Positions 35,812-46,999 of a stretch of DNA of 64,000 nt are shown one piece after another. The DNA is taken from the NCBI GenBank assembly GCA_038030265.1, contig CM075938.1:44509189-44573188 (forward strand). The letters are read 5' to 3'. Source of the DNA: Corythucha ciliata (lineage: Eukaryota > Arthropoda > Insecta > Hemiptera > Tingidae). The position numbers and the translations under genes were made by a program. Within the stretch, counting starts at the first letter, position 1. Every line of letters begins with the position of its first letter. The notes under the pieces were generated by a model. The model did no database searches and was not told where the DNA came from. It saw nothing but the letters and a program-made list of their open reading frames with translations.

Positions 35812-36708
35812 CCCCATAAACACACTTCCATCAAATCGACATCGAATCAACGTGGATAGACGTTTTTTCGTTGATGAGGATAGTTCATCGTATAATCGAC
35901 GTCGATTTTGCCTCGGTACCATAATGTTGATATATCGGCCATGATACGATATCGGTGTAACGTTGAGCTATCGATGTGTTTTATTCGACGTAAAATATTC
36001 GAGGAAATCAACTCGATGCAAATACGTTGTTTCATTGATCAAGACGCGGCATCGATGGGACGTTGAGCTGTAGGCGTGTTTTATTCTACGTAAAATTGAC
36101 ATAGAATCTACATTGAAGTCAGAAAAAGTACATTTCATTTATGCGACCGCATCCACTCAAACTTGAACATAATTTTGAATGGAATCAATAAATTTTAAAT
36201 ACAATTTAGGCCGTGGTAAAACCCCCACACCCCTGGGTTCCGTTAAACAAATCGTGACATAATTACACCAGCTACTCGACATTTCTTAAAACATTGCTAA
36301 AAATAGATCCTTGATTGATTTTAATGTTTTATGCGAGCAATGGTCTTGTAGAAGAGCCCTCTTCAAGAAAATCCGAATTTTGAAAAATAATGTGCAAATT
36401 CCCTATACTATATTGAGCTTCCTAAAACTATTTTTTTTTAGATTACGTAAATTGCCAGATCGGTTACAATTGCTCAAAGTATTAGTGGTATAGCACATAA
36501 TATGTACCAACGCAAAGTGTCTGGGTTCGAATCCCGAATACATTTTTATTCATTTTATTTAATTCGTTCATTGTTCGACCCATCGACGTCGAATCAACGT
36601 AGAATCGCGGGACATTTTTGACGCGATGTCGACTCGATTTTTGATCGATCATCGACTCGATGAATGACGTTGATTCCATGTCGATTCGATGGAAGTGTGT
36701 TTATGGGG
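35812..36708. mobile_element. 897-bp TIR element carrying a tRNA-like sequence
   Basis: The termini CCCCATAAACACACTTCCAT (35812-35831) and ATGGAAGTGTGTTTATGGGG (36689-36708) are perfect inverted repeats. The inverted similarity continues inward (TCGACATCGAATCAACGT on the left against ACGTTGATTCCATGTCGA on the right). The left third is rich in CGAT and CGACGT words, and GACGTTGAGCT(A/G) plus GTGTTTTATTCGACGTAAAA recur about 110 bp apart. No transposase ORF. The piggyBac remnant begins immediately at its right edge, so the element appears to have landed in that pseudogene. A target duplication could not be fixed. Confidence 0.75.
36479..36542 (+). tRNA. tRNA-like sequence inside the TIR element
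   Basis: A short tRNA-like sequence with terminal pairing GTATT/AATAC, a D-arm-like TAGTGGTATAGCAC and a perfect box B GGGTTCGAATCCC (36523-36535). At about 64 nt it is shorter than a normal tRNA and I cannot assign an anticodon. Best treated as a pseudogene or Pol III-promoter fossil. Confidence 0.45.
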
Positions 36709-37523
36709 CGCCGATGCTATTCCTGACCATCTCACTGAAAACCCGCCCGACGATCATTCCTCTGGTGAATCATCAGCTGAATCGCCATCTACTCGTGAAT
36801 CTGAATCCGAATCTGACGAAGAAAGAACCCAGGGTGCATCGAACGTAAATTTCTACAATTTCATTGGGGAAAAAATGAACCGAACCGTCTGACGTCTGTG
36901 CGGTTTCACACCAGAGCTTACGCTTGTTTCGTATAAGTCAAAGAAAAACAAATGCGTGACGGTTATTTCCACCGAAGGCATCTACAGAGAATGGGAAACC
37001 AGAAATTGTTGTTTTCTGGGTGAGGGGGGGGGGCAAGTAAACCAAAGGAGACGTCGATTCCTTGGACGAAAAATTCGCCAAGTTCTCATCAAGCCGAAAA
37101 ACTCCGCGTTGGTCCATGGCAATTTTCCACGCCATTTTGGGGATCAGCAGTGTGAATTCACATCTGCTGTATCTTTGCTTCAGGAAAAACCCTGACGTCT
37201 CACGATTTGATTTCGTGTACAAACTAGCACTTCAACGAGCTCAATCTCACTTGGAAAATCGCTTCGCCATTCATAACATTCCAACGAAACTCAAAGAAAT
37301 AATTGGTACAAGCCTCGATTCATTTCAGCCAGGATGGAGGAATGCCTCAAATGACGCACCAGTTGATTTGAACGATAACGTTGGTGGTAAAACAACATGT
37401 AATTTTTGCCCTTACTCGCTCAAACGCACAACAGCATACTGCTGTGTATATTGCAAAAAAACAGTGTGCTTGGTCGATTGTTCCAAAAGAGTCTGTTTGG
37501 GGTGCGCTAATTCCAAAATTTAG
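36709..37523 (+). pseudogene. piggyBac-type transposase remnant
   Basis: Three pieces of a piggyBac transposase follow one another. First, an acidic Ser/Glu-rich N-terminal stretch (to 36892, ending at TGA 36893). Second, a central strand, GFTPELTLVSYKSKKNKC (from 36902), typical of the region after the catalytic core. Third, after a frame change near 36990, a run containing KPEIVVF, KGDVDSLDEKFAKFSSSRKT and SMAIFHAILGISSVNSHLLY, then the C-terminal cysteine-rich finger CNFC…CCVYC…CLVDC…CLGC, ending in TAG at 37521. A TAA (37038-37040) next to a run of ten or more G breaks the third piece. The catalytic DDD core is largely missing. The enzyme would cut and paste at TTAA sites; this copy cannot. 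Confidence 0.85.
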
Positions 37524-38425
37524 TTCTTATATTTTGATCTCTTGATTTGATGACTGGATAAGTGACTGTGCTGTGATACTTTTTTAGCGCTTTTGAACAT
37601 TCATTACTTTACTTTTACTTCTAGCTATTCTGTTTGTATATATTTTATTCTGATTCTACTTTTCAGTACTAATAATTATTTTCTAGTTCAAGTTTGCAAT
37701 TACGAGACTGACTTCCACTTTTTTTAAACGTGATAAACTATGAAGTGTTATGAGATAATTTTTGTGTGTGATAATTTTCAGTAGTGATTGCGCTGCAACA
37801 GAATTGTGATAAATTCGACCAATGTCTAAGTGCTGCCAATCATCATTACAAGACCAATTTTAGAAAGAAAAATTGTGTTCAGGGTGATCATAATGATTTA
37901 ATGATTTTTCCACCAAAACCTAGAATGGCGGTCCCGCGGACCGATGTCTCCGACAACAACGTTGAGGGTAGCCGGATTTCACACCTACAAAATCAAAAAA
38001 TGTCGAAAAGTCCTCGCAGGTATGGCCCACGAAAAACCATCAATAGGGTGGGCCTGGTACTTCGAAAACAAATTTTCACGGTGTTGCGTCATTGGACATC
38101 CGTTTTACTGCTACCCATGGGTGAGACTAATTGAGTAGAGAAATAAGGCGTCCTCAGAAAATACTGCAACTGTATGATTGCCGCCACGGGCGTGTGCCTC
38201 CTTTGCCCCTCTCCCCTTGGATAAAGCTCTGACTTCTTGGATCAAAAGCCCCCAACATGAAAAACGCCATGGGTTGGTCTTCCGTATTTTTTAAAAATTC
38301 GGGTCTCTCAAACAGACTTTGTATCATTCCCCTCCTCCTGTTACCCGTTCTCCAACAACATATAGGTACTGAACTTTTTGAATAAAAAAAGTACTACACA
38401 ATGACATTTTTCAAAACATAATAGT
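37524..38425. other. Sequence downstream of piggyBac remnant
   Basis: Overlapping plus-strand frames of 116 codons (37784-38134) and 64 codons (37944-38138) run through a moderately GC-rich patch. The 64-codon frame contains GMAHEKPSIGWAWYFENKF and looks protein-like, but I recognise neither. They may be part of another degraded mobile element. Confidence 0.3.
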
Positions 38426-40172
38426 CAGTGGCGTAGGTAGGAATTTGTCCTAAAGGGGGATCAGATTGAAATCTCGTTAGAGGGATGGCAGGGAGCAATT
38501 TCGCCCCTAATTCTCTTTATGAACAAGAAATATAATTTTTACTCAGCCTTTTCCTTATTTTAGCCACGAATTGCCGCTATTTCACCTTTTCTATCCCCCA
38601 ATTAGCGCTTATGGCCAGTTTAAGCCGCGAATTTCTCAATTTTAGCCATGAATGAGTGTTTTTTGTCAACTTTACCTGCAGATTAGCGCTTTTGTCAATT
38701 TTTGCTGCGTGTATCGTTCTTCTCAATTTCAGCCGCGGATTAGCGGTTATGCTCCCTCCCCCATAGCCATGAATTTGCGCATTTTCTCAACTTTGGCAGC
38801 AAAGTAGCGTTTCTTAATTTTCCACGAGTTTTCGCGTTTTCCCCAATTTTAGCAGCAAATTAGCGGTTTTTTCAATTGTTTAGCAGAGGATTAGCACTTA
38901 TCTCAGTTTTAGCTGAAAATTAGCGTTTTTCTCAAAATTAGCCGCGAAATAGAGGACTTTTCACAAATTAGGATTTTTTTGGTTTACCATGCGCTATGCA
39001 TGAACGATTACTAGAATTAGAATTAGCGGGTTTTCACCCATTGCCATAAATTGCCGCTTTTTCTCAATTTCTGCCTCAAAAGTTGCCTTCAGAAACCGCA
39101 AAATGGAAATTTTTTCCATTTTAGCCTTGAATTAGCGTTTTGCGCAATTATAGTTGTAAATTGGCGATTTTTTCAATTTCAACCGTGAATTAGCACTTTT
39201 TCTCAAGTTGGGCTCAAAGTAACCATTAAAATCTCATAATTTTGGCCAGAATAATTATTTATTTTCTAAATATTACCCGTAAATTAGCGGTTTTTCACAT
39301 TTTAGCACCATATTAGCAATTTTATATTACTTTTACGTTTAAATTATTGCTTCTTCTCAGTTATAGTCCTTGAATCAACGTTGTTTTCACTTATAGTCGT
39401 GCATGAATTTGCCGTTTTTCTTAATTTTAGCCTCAAAGTTGCCTTCAGAAGGCGCGTATTTAAATTGGAAATTTCACCAATCTTTATCCGAGAATTATTG
39501 ATGCTTTTAGTGCATTTTTTGAATGAGATCTCGCCCTGATGGTCGCACATATGAGCTGTGATATTTAATTTTAGCAGCGAATTGGCGCTTTTACTCAATT
39601 TTAGCAGCGTAGTAGCGTTTTTCTACCGTTTTAGTACCTACTTTTCTCAAATTTGGCCAAGAATTGGCGTTTTCCTCAATTTAACCTGCAAATTAGCATT
39701 TTTTCCCATTATTGCAGAGAATTATCACTTTTGCGTTGATGTCCACAATTTTTTCGTAGAATGGCCACCATGCACCGCGAATGAGCGATTTTTTCTCAAT
39801 TTTAGTCTGGAAGTTGCATTGCTAGACCATGAATCAGCGCTTTTTCGCAGTTATAGTCATGAATATTAGCGATGTTTTCAATTTTTTGCCGAGCGAGCAA
39901 GTTGCAAATGGCCGATCAGCACTTCACTGGGCTAACGAAACTGGTGAAATGGTGTATTTTCTCTTTGTAACCGTTAATTTTTCTCAAGATAGCGCGAATT
40001 TTCTCAATTTGAGCCACCAGAATAGCTCTTTCGGGAGCTCGATCAAATATTTAGCCCGCAGTCTTTGCTGATATCACTTGCAACGTTGTTATATTCTCCA
40101 CGTAAGATAAACTGAAATTATCTCTGGGGGGGGGGGTCCATCCCCCATATCCCCCCCGTACCTATGCCTCTG
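38426..40172. mobile_element. hAT-like non-autonomous element filled with a 29-bp array
   Basis: The left end reads CAGTGGCGTAGGTAGGAATT (38426). The right end, in reverse complement, reads CAGAGGCATAGGTACGGGGG. The flanks ATAATAGT (38418-38425) and ATAATAAA (40173-40180) match at six of eight positions, as an old 8-bp duplication would. The interior is almost entirely variant B 29-bp units, with two TTGCCTTCAGAA landmark units about 355 bp apart (39083, 39438) and a TTTTAGTGCATTTT landmark near 39495. No transposase is present. Confidence 0.6.
38560..40030 (+). repeat. Variant B 29-bp array
   Basis: Roughly fifty diverged units, typically CAATTTTAGCCGCGAATTAG followed by CGCTTTTTCT. Unit length is mostly 29, with 28-31 variants. 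Weak frames of 80-103 codons pass through it. Confidence 0.85.
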
Positions 40173-40180
40173 ATAATAAA

Positions 40181-43100
40181 CCGCTGGCCACTGCAAAAGC
40201 AGTCGCGGGCAACGGTGCCCTGGGTTGGCCATCCCTGGCTAGATCATGGAGGCTGTGCTTGTACCCTATTCGATTGTTCAAGTCTGAAATCTGAATGAAA
40301 GGGAATGATTGAACAGTGGGTGGGGGGGGGCAGTTTATTCGTCGTTCCAACCCCTCCCCCTCCACAGGACTTCCGCCTTGTATTGAGAATATTTTTTAGG
40401 GTAACCGCAGCAACTGGCTTAATATATCGCATTTTCAATCGTCCGAAGTCTTCAGCTATTATTATTTTGATCGGTCAATAATTGCGATTGTGATCGAGTC
40501 ATGCGAACCATAATGCGAGACTACAACAGTGCGTTTTACACAAAATGCAACGAGTCAAGTCGATTTTATACCGTTATTTTTATGAAAGCGAGAATAATCT
40601 GTAGGAAAACAATTGCTCGGCAAATTAGTTGTTAAAAGGCCGGCTGTGAGAGAATAAAGCGCGAGATTTATTTGCGGGAACGGAAAAGTTCCGTTGGGCT
40701 TTGGAATAGGGGATGTTACGAGGCAGGGGAATAACATGAAATATGTACAGAATAGCAGTCGGGCTTATACGTAGCACGCAGTTTTATTTTCTTTTGTAGG
40801 GACAAGCAAGCGTTGAAATTCAGGGCTTAATTTAAAATAAATACGTAAAATAAGCGGCGTCTCGTTTACAGTTGTAAGATAAGGGCGTAGTTTCTTCTTT
40901 CGTTTAAATATTTGATTATAACTAAAGCATATACAAATAAAATTGGCTCGACGCAAACGCATTTTTCCCTACACGTAACCCAACTGCAAGAAATAATATT
41001 TCCTTATTTCATCTTTGGCTTGCGGGAACCTATTATGAGCATACGTGTAGAGTTTCATTCTGCATCTGGAGGAATTTAGCCCTCAAGTTATAAACAGAAC
41101 AGAAAACTTGAATATGTATGTACAACCTCAGAGTCTAAGACTACAGGGCGTTTCACCTTTAATGTTTTGCCCTTTTGAGAGAAAGGGCGAGGGTGGGATC
41201 CCACTTCGAAGAGGTAAAACAGTTAATAGTTTCCTAGGTAAACTTGCTCTTCTCCTTTCCGGAGGCTTTTCGCGACTAACCACCGCATTCACCTTTCCGT
41301 AGCTTTTAAACCAAATAAATGAACACCAATTAAACGCCCTCTCCCTTTCTCATTCTACCAACAAAACTTATCCATTTTCACGATATACCAAGTTTTAAAC
41401 TCTTAACGTCATGCTGCGCACATATTGGGAGTGGGAGCGTTTTAAAGCTCATTTTTCATCCGTTGCAGGGTTTCAATGGAAGAATGGAAAAACTTCACTT
41501 TTTATCGAGCTGCCCTGGCTTTGTATTGAAAACAACCCATTCAGTTTGATGGCGCACGTATACCTTTTGTTACACAGTTGTGAATATTACAGCGCGAACA
41601 ATTGCGGGATTTCTCTCACGTTGGAAAACATTGAAAACAAGGATGTTACCAAAAAAGTTCATAGTCACCTCGAGTATTACGAACGAATATTATTTGAAAA
41701 GACCTTTGTGGAGAGGAAGACTGACAGGTGTATACTTAATGTTTTCCTAGCAAAGTGTTGCGTAAAGTGAGTAGCGTTGTTCATTTCTTCTTCTTTCAGT
41801 AATTATATTCAAAGTAGCTATACCGGAAAAACGTTGGTCTGTGTTGGAAAAGCTTCCCGGGTTCTCCATAACGAAAGAAAATAATGGAAGGGCTGAATTA
41901 CCCCCCCCCCCCCCTAGCGGTAGCGTGTCAATGAGAGGCATGCTCAAGGTTTTATTTCGGTGAGTTTTGCCAACCTCTAACAAAGGGTGAAGGAAACATA
42001 TAAAAGTACTTTTATCATTAGATGGTCTCCTCCTCCTCCAGTCTCCTTTCCAACAGGGCTGTTGAATGCCCTCTCCCTATCAGGCCCCAGAGAACCTTCT
42101 GTTCAACAAATTAATAGTAATTCGTTTCGCGGAAAGAAAACACGCGTTAGTATAGAAACTTCCATTAACTTAATTTGTCTTCGACCAACGGGTGGAAGAA
42201 GATAAAGTTGACGGACCACGGGTCGTACCTGCGAAAGAGCTCGGCTTTTAAAACGAATGAAAAAAGATGTAAAAAGTCACGTGTTCGTACTAGATGATGC
42301 AGTAAAGGCAGTAAAAGTCAATTTTGGACCCAATTCATACCCCCCTTCGTCATTACTCTCCCGCCATCTTTCCTATATTGCAGCCAAGCGTATAGCTTTG
42401 TGTGTGATGCGGCATTGTGCTAGCGGCTGAATGACCTACATCACTTTTCTCCTCCTCGCATTTTATCGCCCAGTGTATAGCCCGATGTTTCCAGTCCGCT
42501 CAATAAGTTAGTAATCGTCGGAGTAGGGATGAATCCCTAATACGGGATGAAAGGCGAGGAATGTTATAGGGAGGATGAGCATACAACGTGTGATAAGCTC
42601 ACGCGTAACAATAAAATCTTTCATTTCTTCCAGTTCTTTGGTTCAGGTTTCAAAGCCGCAGCCTCTATTAACCAAAACAATTAAATGGACCGTTTCCGTC
42701 GTCAAAAAATGTTTTCCTGTTCAATCTCTTATATTGTTTTGGTGGGAAGCATTCACCAAAAAATTGATAGAGCATATTCAACTACGCGTGTAGGTAAAAT
42801 AAGTCTACTTTTCTCTATAAAATTGTGTTTTGGCCCTGCGATCTGAAGTTGAAAATATGCGAGAAAAGCCTTCAGATTTGATGTGTAACGTAAGGCCAGA
42901 ATTTGGAGAAGAGAACTCACTTGGTGCTATCATTTTACTCACATCCCAAAATGCAACCTTCAATAGTCCACGAGAGGCAGTGGTACAAAAAGATTGCAAG
43001 GCTTTTTTCTCGTCACGGATATTATTTCGGGTCGACTGCTTGTGTGCTTGGCTCGCTCATCAGCCTGGATGCGCGTTTCTGTAGAATTCTTCTAGCCTGA

Positions 43101-43480
43101 ACACGGAAGAGTTGTACAGTAAGATACGTGCCCACGAAACAACGTTAAATATGCATCAGTCTCCATAAAGTTTCGAAGACAATGGAGATCTTTTAATGCC
43201 GAATCACGAAAAAATACGTGGACAGCTCACCTGTCAGTCCTTCGATGTGGGTCTTCCAGTTGAGAAAGTAGTCAGAAAACGAATCCCAACTGTTTTACGG
43301 TCAGTTGATGACGCTGCCGAGGATCAATGCTGAAATTAATGGTCTGCGTCTTATAGCCACGTTGATTACAAGACCAATGTTGGTTTGGTGCAACATGCAG
43401 TGACTTTCTCCAAACAATGATCACTTTTCACATCCAAACGCGAAACGAAGGAGAACCGTTATGTCGCAGCTGTTTACAAT
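40181..43480. other. Mostly unique DNA, nothing recognised
   Basis: The longest frame (41411-41770, 119 codons) has normal amino-acid composition but no motif I know. Shorter overlapping frames near 42805-43100 are likewise unassigned. G- or C-runs occur at about 40320 and 41901. No splice-supported exon was recognised. Confidence 0.4.
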
Positions 43481-43590
43481 CAGCGTTGCCAATTTGACGG
43501 ATTTCCAGTCAGAACTGACGTATTTAGAAAATAGCTAACGGGAAAAAATTCTGTCTAGCGGATGACGGATTTTTTAAACGGAATTTCGGG
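43481..43590 (+). mobile_element. hAT-like terminus, plus orientation
   Basis: It starts CAGCGTTGCCAATTTGACGG, then ATTTCCAGTC, CTAACGGGAAAAAATTCTG and GCGGATGACGGATTTTTT. The same ordered blocks occur inverted at 23985-24078, and the start word recurs at 62240. The body beyond becomes a 29-bp array. No opposite end was found. Confidence 0.5.
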
Positions 43591-43629
43591 ATCGCTCAAT
43601 GATTTTTATTATTATCAGGTTTAGTCGTT

Positions 43630-43960
43630 GATACAACAATTTTTGTGTGCTTTAGCTATTGAAAAGTCAATTTTGCCGGCTTGGGTAATCAAGAATCAAT
43701 TTTGTGGCGTTTCGATCTTCAAGAAACCGATTTTACAGGCCTTGCTCATAAAAAATAATTAATTTGGTGGATTTGGCTCTTGCCAAAAGTCAATTTGACG
43801 GCTTTCGAAAAACCGTTTTTGTGGGTTTGGTTCTTTCATAAAACCACTATCGCAGATTTGGCTCACTCAAAAAGTCAATTTCACTGATTCGACTCTCCAA
43901 ATAAACAATTTTTCCTGTTATGGCTCTTTAAAAGACCAAAAGCGTGGAAAACACGCAAAA
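43630..43960 (+). repeat. Variant A array
   Basis: About eleven units such as AATTTTGTGGCGTTTCGATC followed by TTCAAGAAACCG, spaced 29-32 bp. Confidence 0.75.
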
Positions 43961-44084
43961 TCACGGTTGAAACGTAGAAAAAGCCAATTCGTGGCCTTCA
44001 GGGCCGTGATGATGGAGAGCATATTCTGGCACGGGGATGTAACTCATTGCGGGGCCCTTACACTGACTTCCCCCTCGGAAATTA

Positions 44085-44197
44085 AAGTTTATCCAAATAT
44101 TTTAAACCACAAAAACTCCCAAACCACATCAAAGATAAAAACCACAAGAAAGGCCCTAACAAAGCTCGAAACCACAGAAAAGTACCAACCCAAAAAG

Positions 44198-44247
<50 letters not shown>

Positions 44248-44500
44248 GGCCCCGAACATAGCAAAGCCCAAACCATAGCAAAAGTCTAAATCACTGAAGG
44301 GCTCCAAACCACAGTAAACCTACAATCATAAAGAAGGCCCAACCACAGCAACGCTCCAATTCACAACATAGCTCCTAACCACATCAAAGCTCCGATACAA
44401 AGCAAACATCCAGATCACCGCGAAGCTCCAATCCACAACCACGGCCAACCTCCCACGACAAAAAGCTCTTACCAAAGTTAAACAGAGCTTCAACCACTGT
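44085..44500 (+). repeat. Variant F array, about 21-bp units around poly-A
   Basis: Diverged units near ACCACAGCAAAGCTCCAAA recur about every 20-22 bp on both sides of a 39-nt A-run (44204-44242). The frame through it (103 codons) is low-complexity. Confidence 0.7.
44204..44242. repeat. Poly-A tract, 39 nt
   Basis: Uninterrupted A-run within the 21-bp array. The repeat pattern continues on the far side, so this is expansion inside the array and not a retroelement tail. Confidence 0.9.
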
Positions 44501-44649
44501 AATGCGTTCCTTTTTTTTCCTCTTCTTCTTTTCTTGTCCTCTCTTTCTTGATTTCCAAAATCCAGGCCCCGTGGGTGACGGACCCAGTGCCCCCTCCCAC
44601 TCAACAGGCCTGTGTGGCTTCTCAAGGCAACTTTCGTGGCAGAAAAAAA

Positions 44650-44825
44650 AAAAAAAAATCGCTAATCTGCGGCAAAATGAGGAAAGAGCGCTTATTGGCG
44701 GATAAAATTCAGGGAAGCTCTAATTCACGGCTGAAATTTAGAACATTGGTAATTAGCAACTAAAACGTGAAAAAAAAAAATAATTCGCGGCTAAAATAAA
44801 GAAAAATGGCTGCTTAGTGGGTTTA
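44650..44825 (-). repeat. Variant B array, short, reverse
   Basis: Five or six units of the type CGCTAATCTGCGGCAAAATG followed by AGGAAAGAG, then an A-run and a G-run at 44834. Confidence 0.7.
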
Positions 44826-45340
44826 ATCGGTGAGGGGGGGGGGGTGAAAGACTCACCCCAGGGGCGCTAATGGACCAGCAGTGTTGGTGACGTGGTGTGT
44901 TATAGCCAGGGTGACCACAGGTCCTTCTTTTGGAAGGACGGTACTTCTTTTCAGCTCATGTGGTCCTTTGCTTTTCTCGAAAGGACCATAAAAGGTACTT
45001 CTTTCAAAACAGGGTACTTCCTGGGAGCCTGAAGGATGATGTTGAGTAAGTCGTATTGCGATCCGCGTCGGAGGCGAGGGGTGTCGATGGGCTGCAGATC
45101 ACCTTGTTTTAGCTGGGTCTTCCCATCTTGCTGCATGTGATTGCCCATTTATTTAATGCTTCCCTCCAGTGTAGTGAGTTCCCCTCCTTGTAGAAAACGG
45201 CGATTGTGAGGCCTTTGCCTTAGGTTTGGTGTCCGGCGGGCCCTCAGGATTTTCGCCTGATCTCTATGTTGTGCGCGTTATCGAACCTCTTGGAGAAATA
45301 GGTTTTTAGCCAGCTTTCTCGCCACCTTGAGTCTAATGGC

Positions 45341-46515
45341 TTGGTGGATCCATGGCAGTCAGGATCTCGAAACGGTTATAGTACTCAGACAGCACTATTA
45401 AAAGTCAAACAAGATGCCCTGAGGGCGGTGGACGACCGGATGGTGACGGTGCTTGACCTGATTGATTTCAACCAGGCTTTTGACCGGGTTGATCATCTGA
45501 GACTCATTGAGAAGCTAGCCTCAATGAGGGTCTCGATGGGTGTCCTGGCGTGGTTTGTGTCGTATCTGACGGGGAGATCCCAGTTTGTTGTTGACTCCTT
45601 GACTGGGGAGGTTTCCTCAGTGAAGTCGAGGTGCTCGGGGGTTCCTCAGGGCTCGGTGCTCGGCCCAACTGTCTTCTCCATTGCGGCTTCTGACGTTGGG
45701 AGAGTTATCAATGGGCGCTCGTACCACGTTTATGCGGATGACCTAAACATGTATACTTCGGCGCGATCTGAGTACATTGAGTGGGCGGTCTCAATGGTAA
45801 ATGCGGATATTGCTGGGATATCGGGTTGGGCCGACGCAAACTCTCTTGCAATAAATGCGAGGAACGCAGGCCATTCTACTGGGTTCGAGAATTTTTGTTA
45901 AACGGCTGAAGGAGTCGGGGCTGCCCAGTGTGGTTGTTGGTTCGGAACGTGTACTGTGGAGTGATTTCGTTTCCTCCCTTGGCGTAATTTTGGACTCGGC
46001 CTTGGCTTGGGATGGGCATGCGTCTAGGATTTGTTATGGGGTGTTTGTTCAGGACGTTGGGGAGCCTCTCTGCAGTGCGTGATTCCCTGCTAATTAAGGT
46101 TAGAAAGACGTTGATTAGATCGTTAGTCTTTCCTACTTTCGATTACGCTTGTTTAGTTTATTCCGGTCTGTCCTCGGAGTTGGATGTCAAACTCTGCCGT
46201 GCTATGAATGCCGGGATTCGTTTTATTTATGACCTGCCGCGGGATGCTCATGTCTCGCCTTACTATGAGGATTCAGACTAAGCACCCATTGTATCTCTAC
46301 GAGATGTTTAAGTTTAGAAGGGTGGTTTCGGTGAGAGTGACCAGAGGTAATTTGAGTGACCTGGTTGAACCGTTGCATCGCGCACCTCGGCTATGGGGGC
46401 CTCGTTCGCTGAGCGGCGGTTTCTGCTCTGGAACTCGGTACGGTTTATGGAGCGACAGTTCAGGCATTTTCTCGATATGCTGAGTCGGGATCACGTCCCT
46501 CATTACACTTTCATC
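45341..46515 (+). pseudogene. Jockey/CR1-like LINE reverse transcriptase, broken
   Basis: The first piece (to 45899) begins QSGSRNGYSTQTALLKV and shows reverse transcriptase motifs in order: IDFNQAFDRVDH (motif A), GVPQGSVLGPTVFS (motif B) and YADD (residues 131-134 of the frame, nt 45731-45742). A frameshift near 45880 moves the reading frame to ILLGSR…VVVGSERV…LGVILDSAL. A second shift near 46030 leads to KVRKTLIRSLVFPTFDYACL, and two more lead to FAERRFLLWNSVRFMERQF (to about 46500). This order is normal for the RT and thumb of Jockey-superfamily LINEs. The endonuclease domain and ORF1 are absent, so it is a 5'-truncated fragment. The YADD site is intact but the protein cannot be made. Confidence 0.9.
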
Positions 46516-46999
46516 ATCTCCACAATTTTTTTTATTTTTAAATATAGGTCTATTTCTTTTTTATTTATTTTCATTCCGCTTCTTTCTCTTCATTTTTCCC
46601 TTACTTTTATATTCTCCCTTTCTCTGCTTTCTTGTCCGTAAGACCAGCTGTTACACTGACGTTTGACATTGTCGTTTTACAGCATTGACTCTTCTCTACT
46701 TTTATATTCGTCATTTTTTAGTGCATTTCATTTTGGTCTCGTCGTGATGGTGGCAAACATGGGTCATGTCATGTTTTTTTCACGTTTTTTTTATTTGGCT
46801 TTTTAATTATTTATAATTTTTTTATTTAAAAAAAACCACGAGCATCGAAATTTGTTGCGCTCTTCAACGCGTACAGCGTTTGGGCGGAGTTTTCCTCGAA
46901 CCGGATTATTGGAATTTGAATTTAAATAAATCTCTCTCGCTCTCAAAAAATGCTAATCACGAGTTCTGTCTCATTCAAAAGCCAAAAGAGTTTTGGCTT

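Noticed and set aside
38560..40030. CRISPR-like regular repeat spacing of about 29 bp
   Set aside because: There are no constant repeats separated by unique spacers; units are contiguous, degenerate tandem repeats, and the genome context is eukaryotic.
41411..41770. 119-codon frame as a host exon
   Set aside because: No recognisable domain and no convincing splice sites at its ends; one frame of this size per window is expected by chance.
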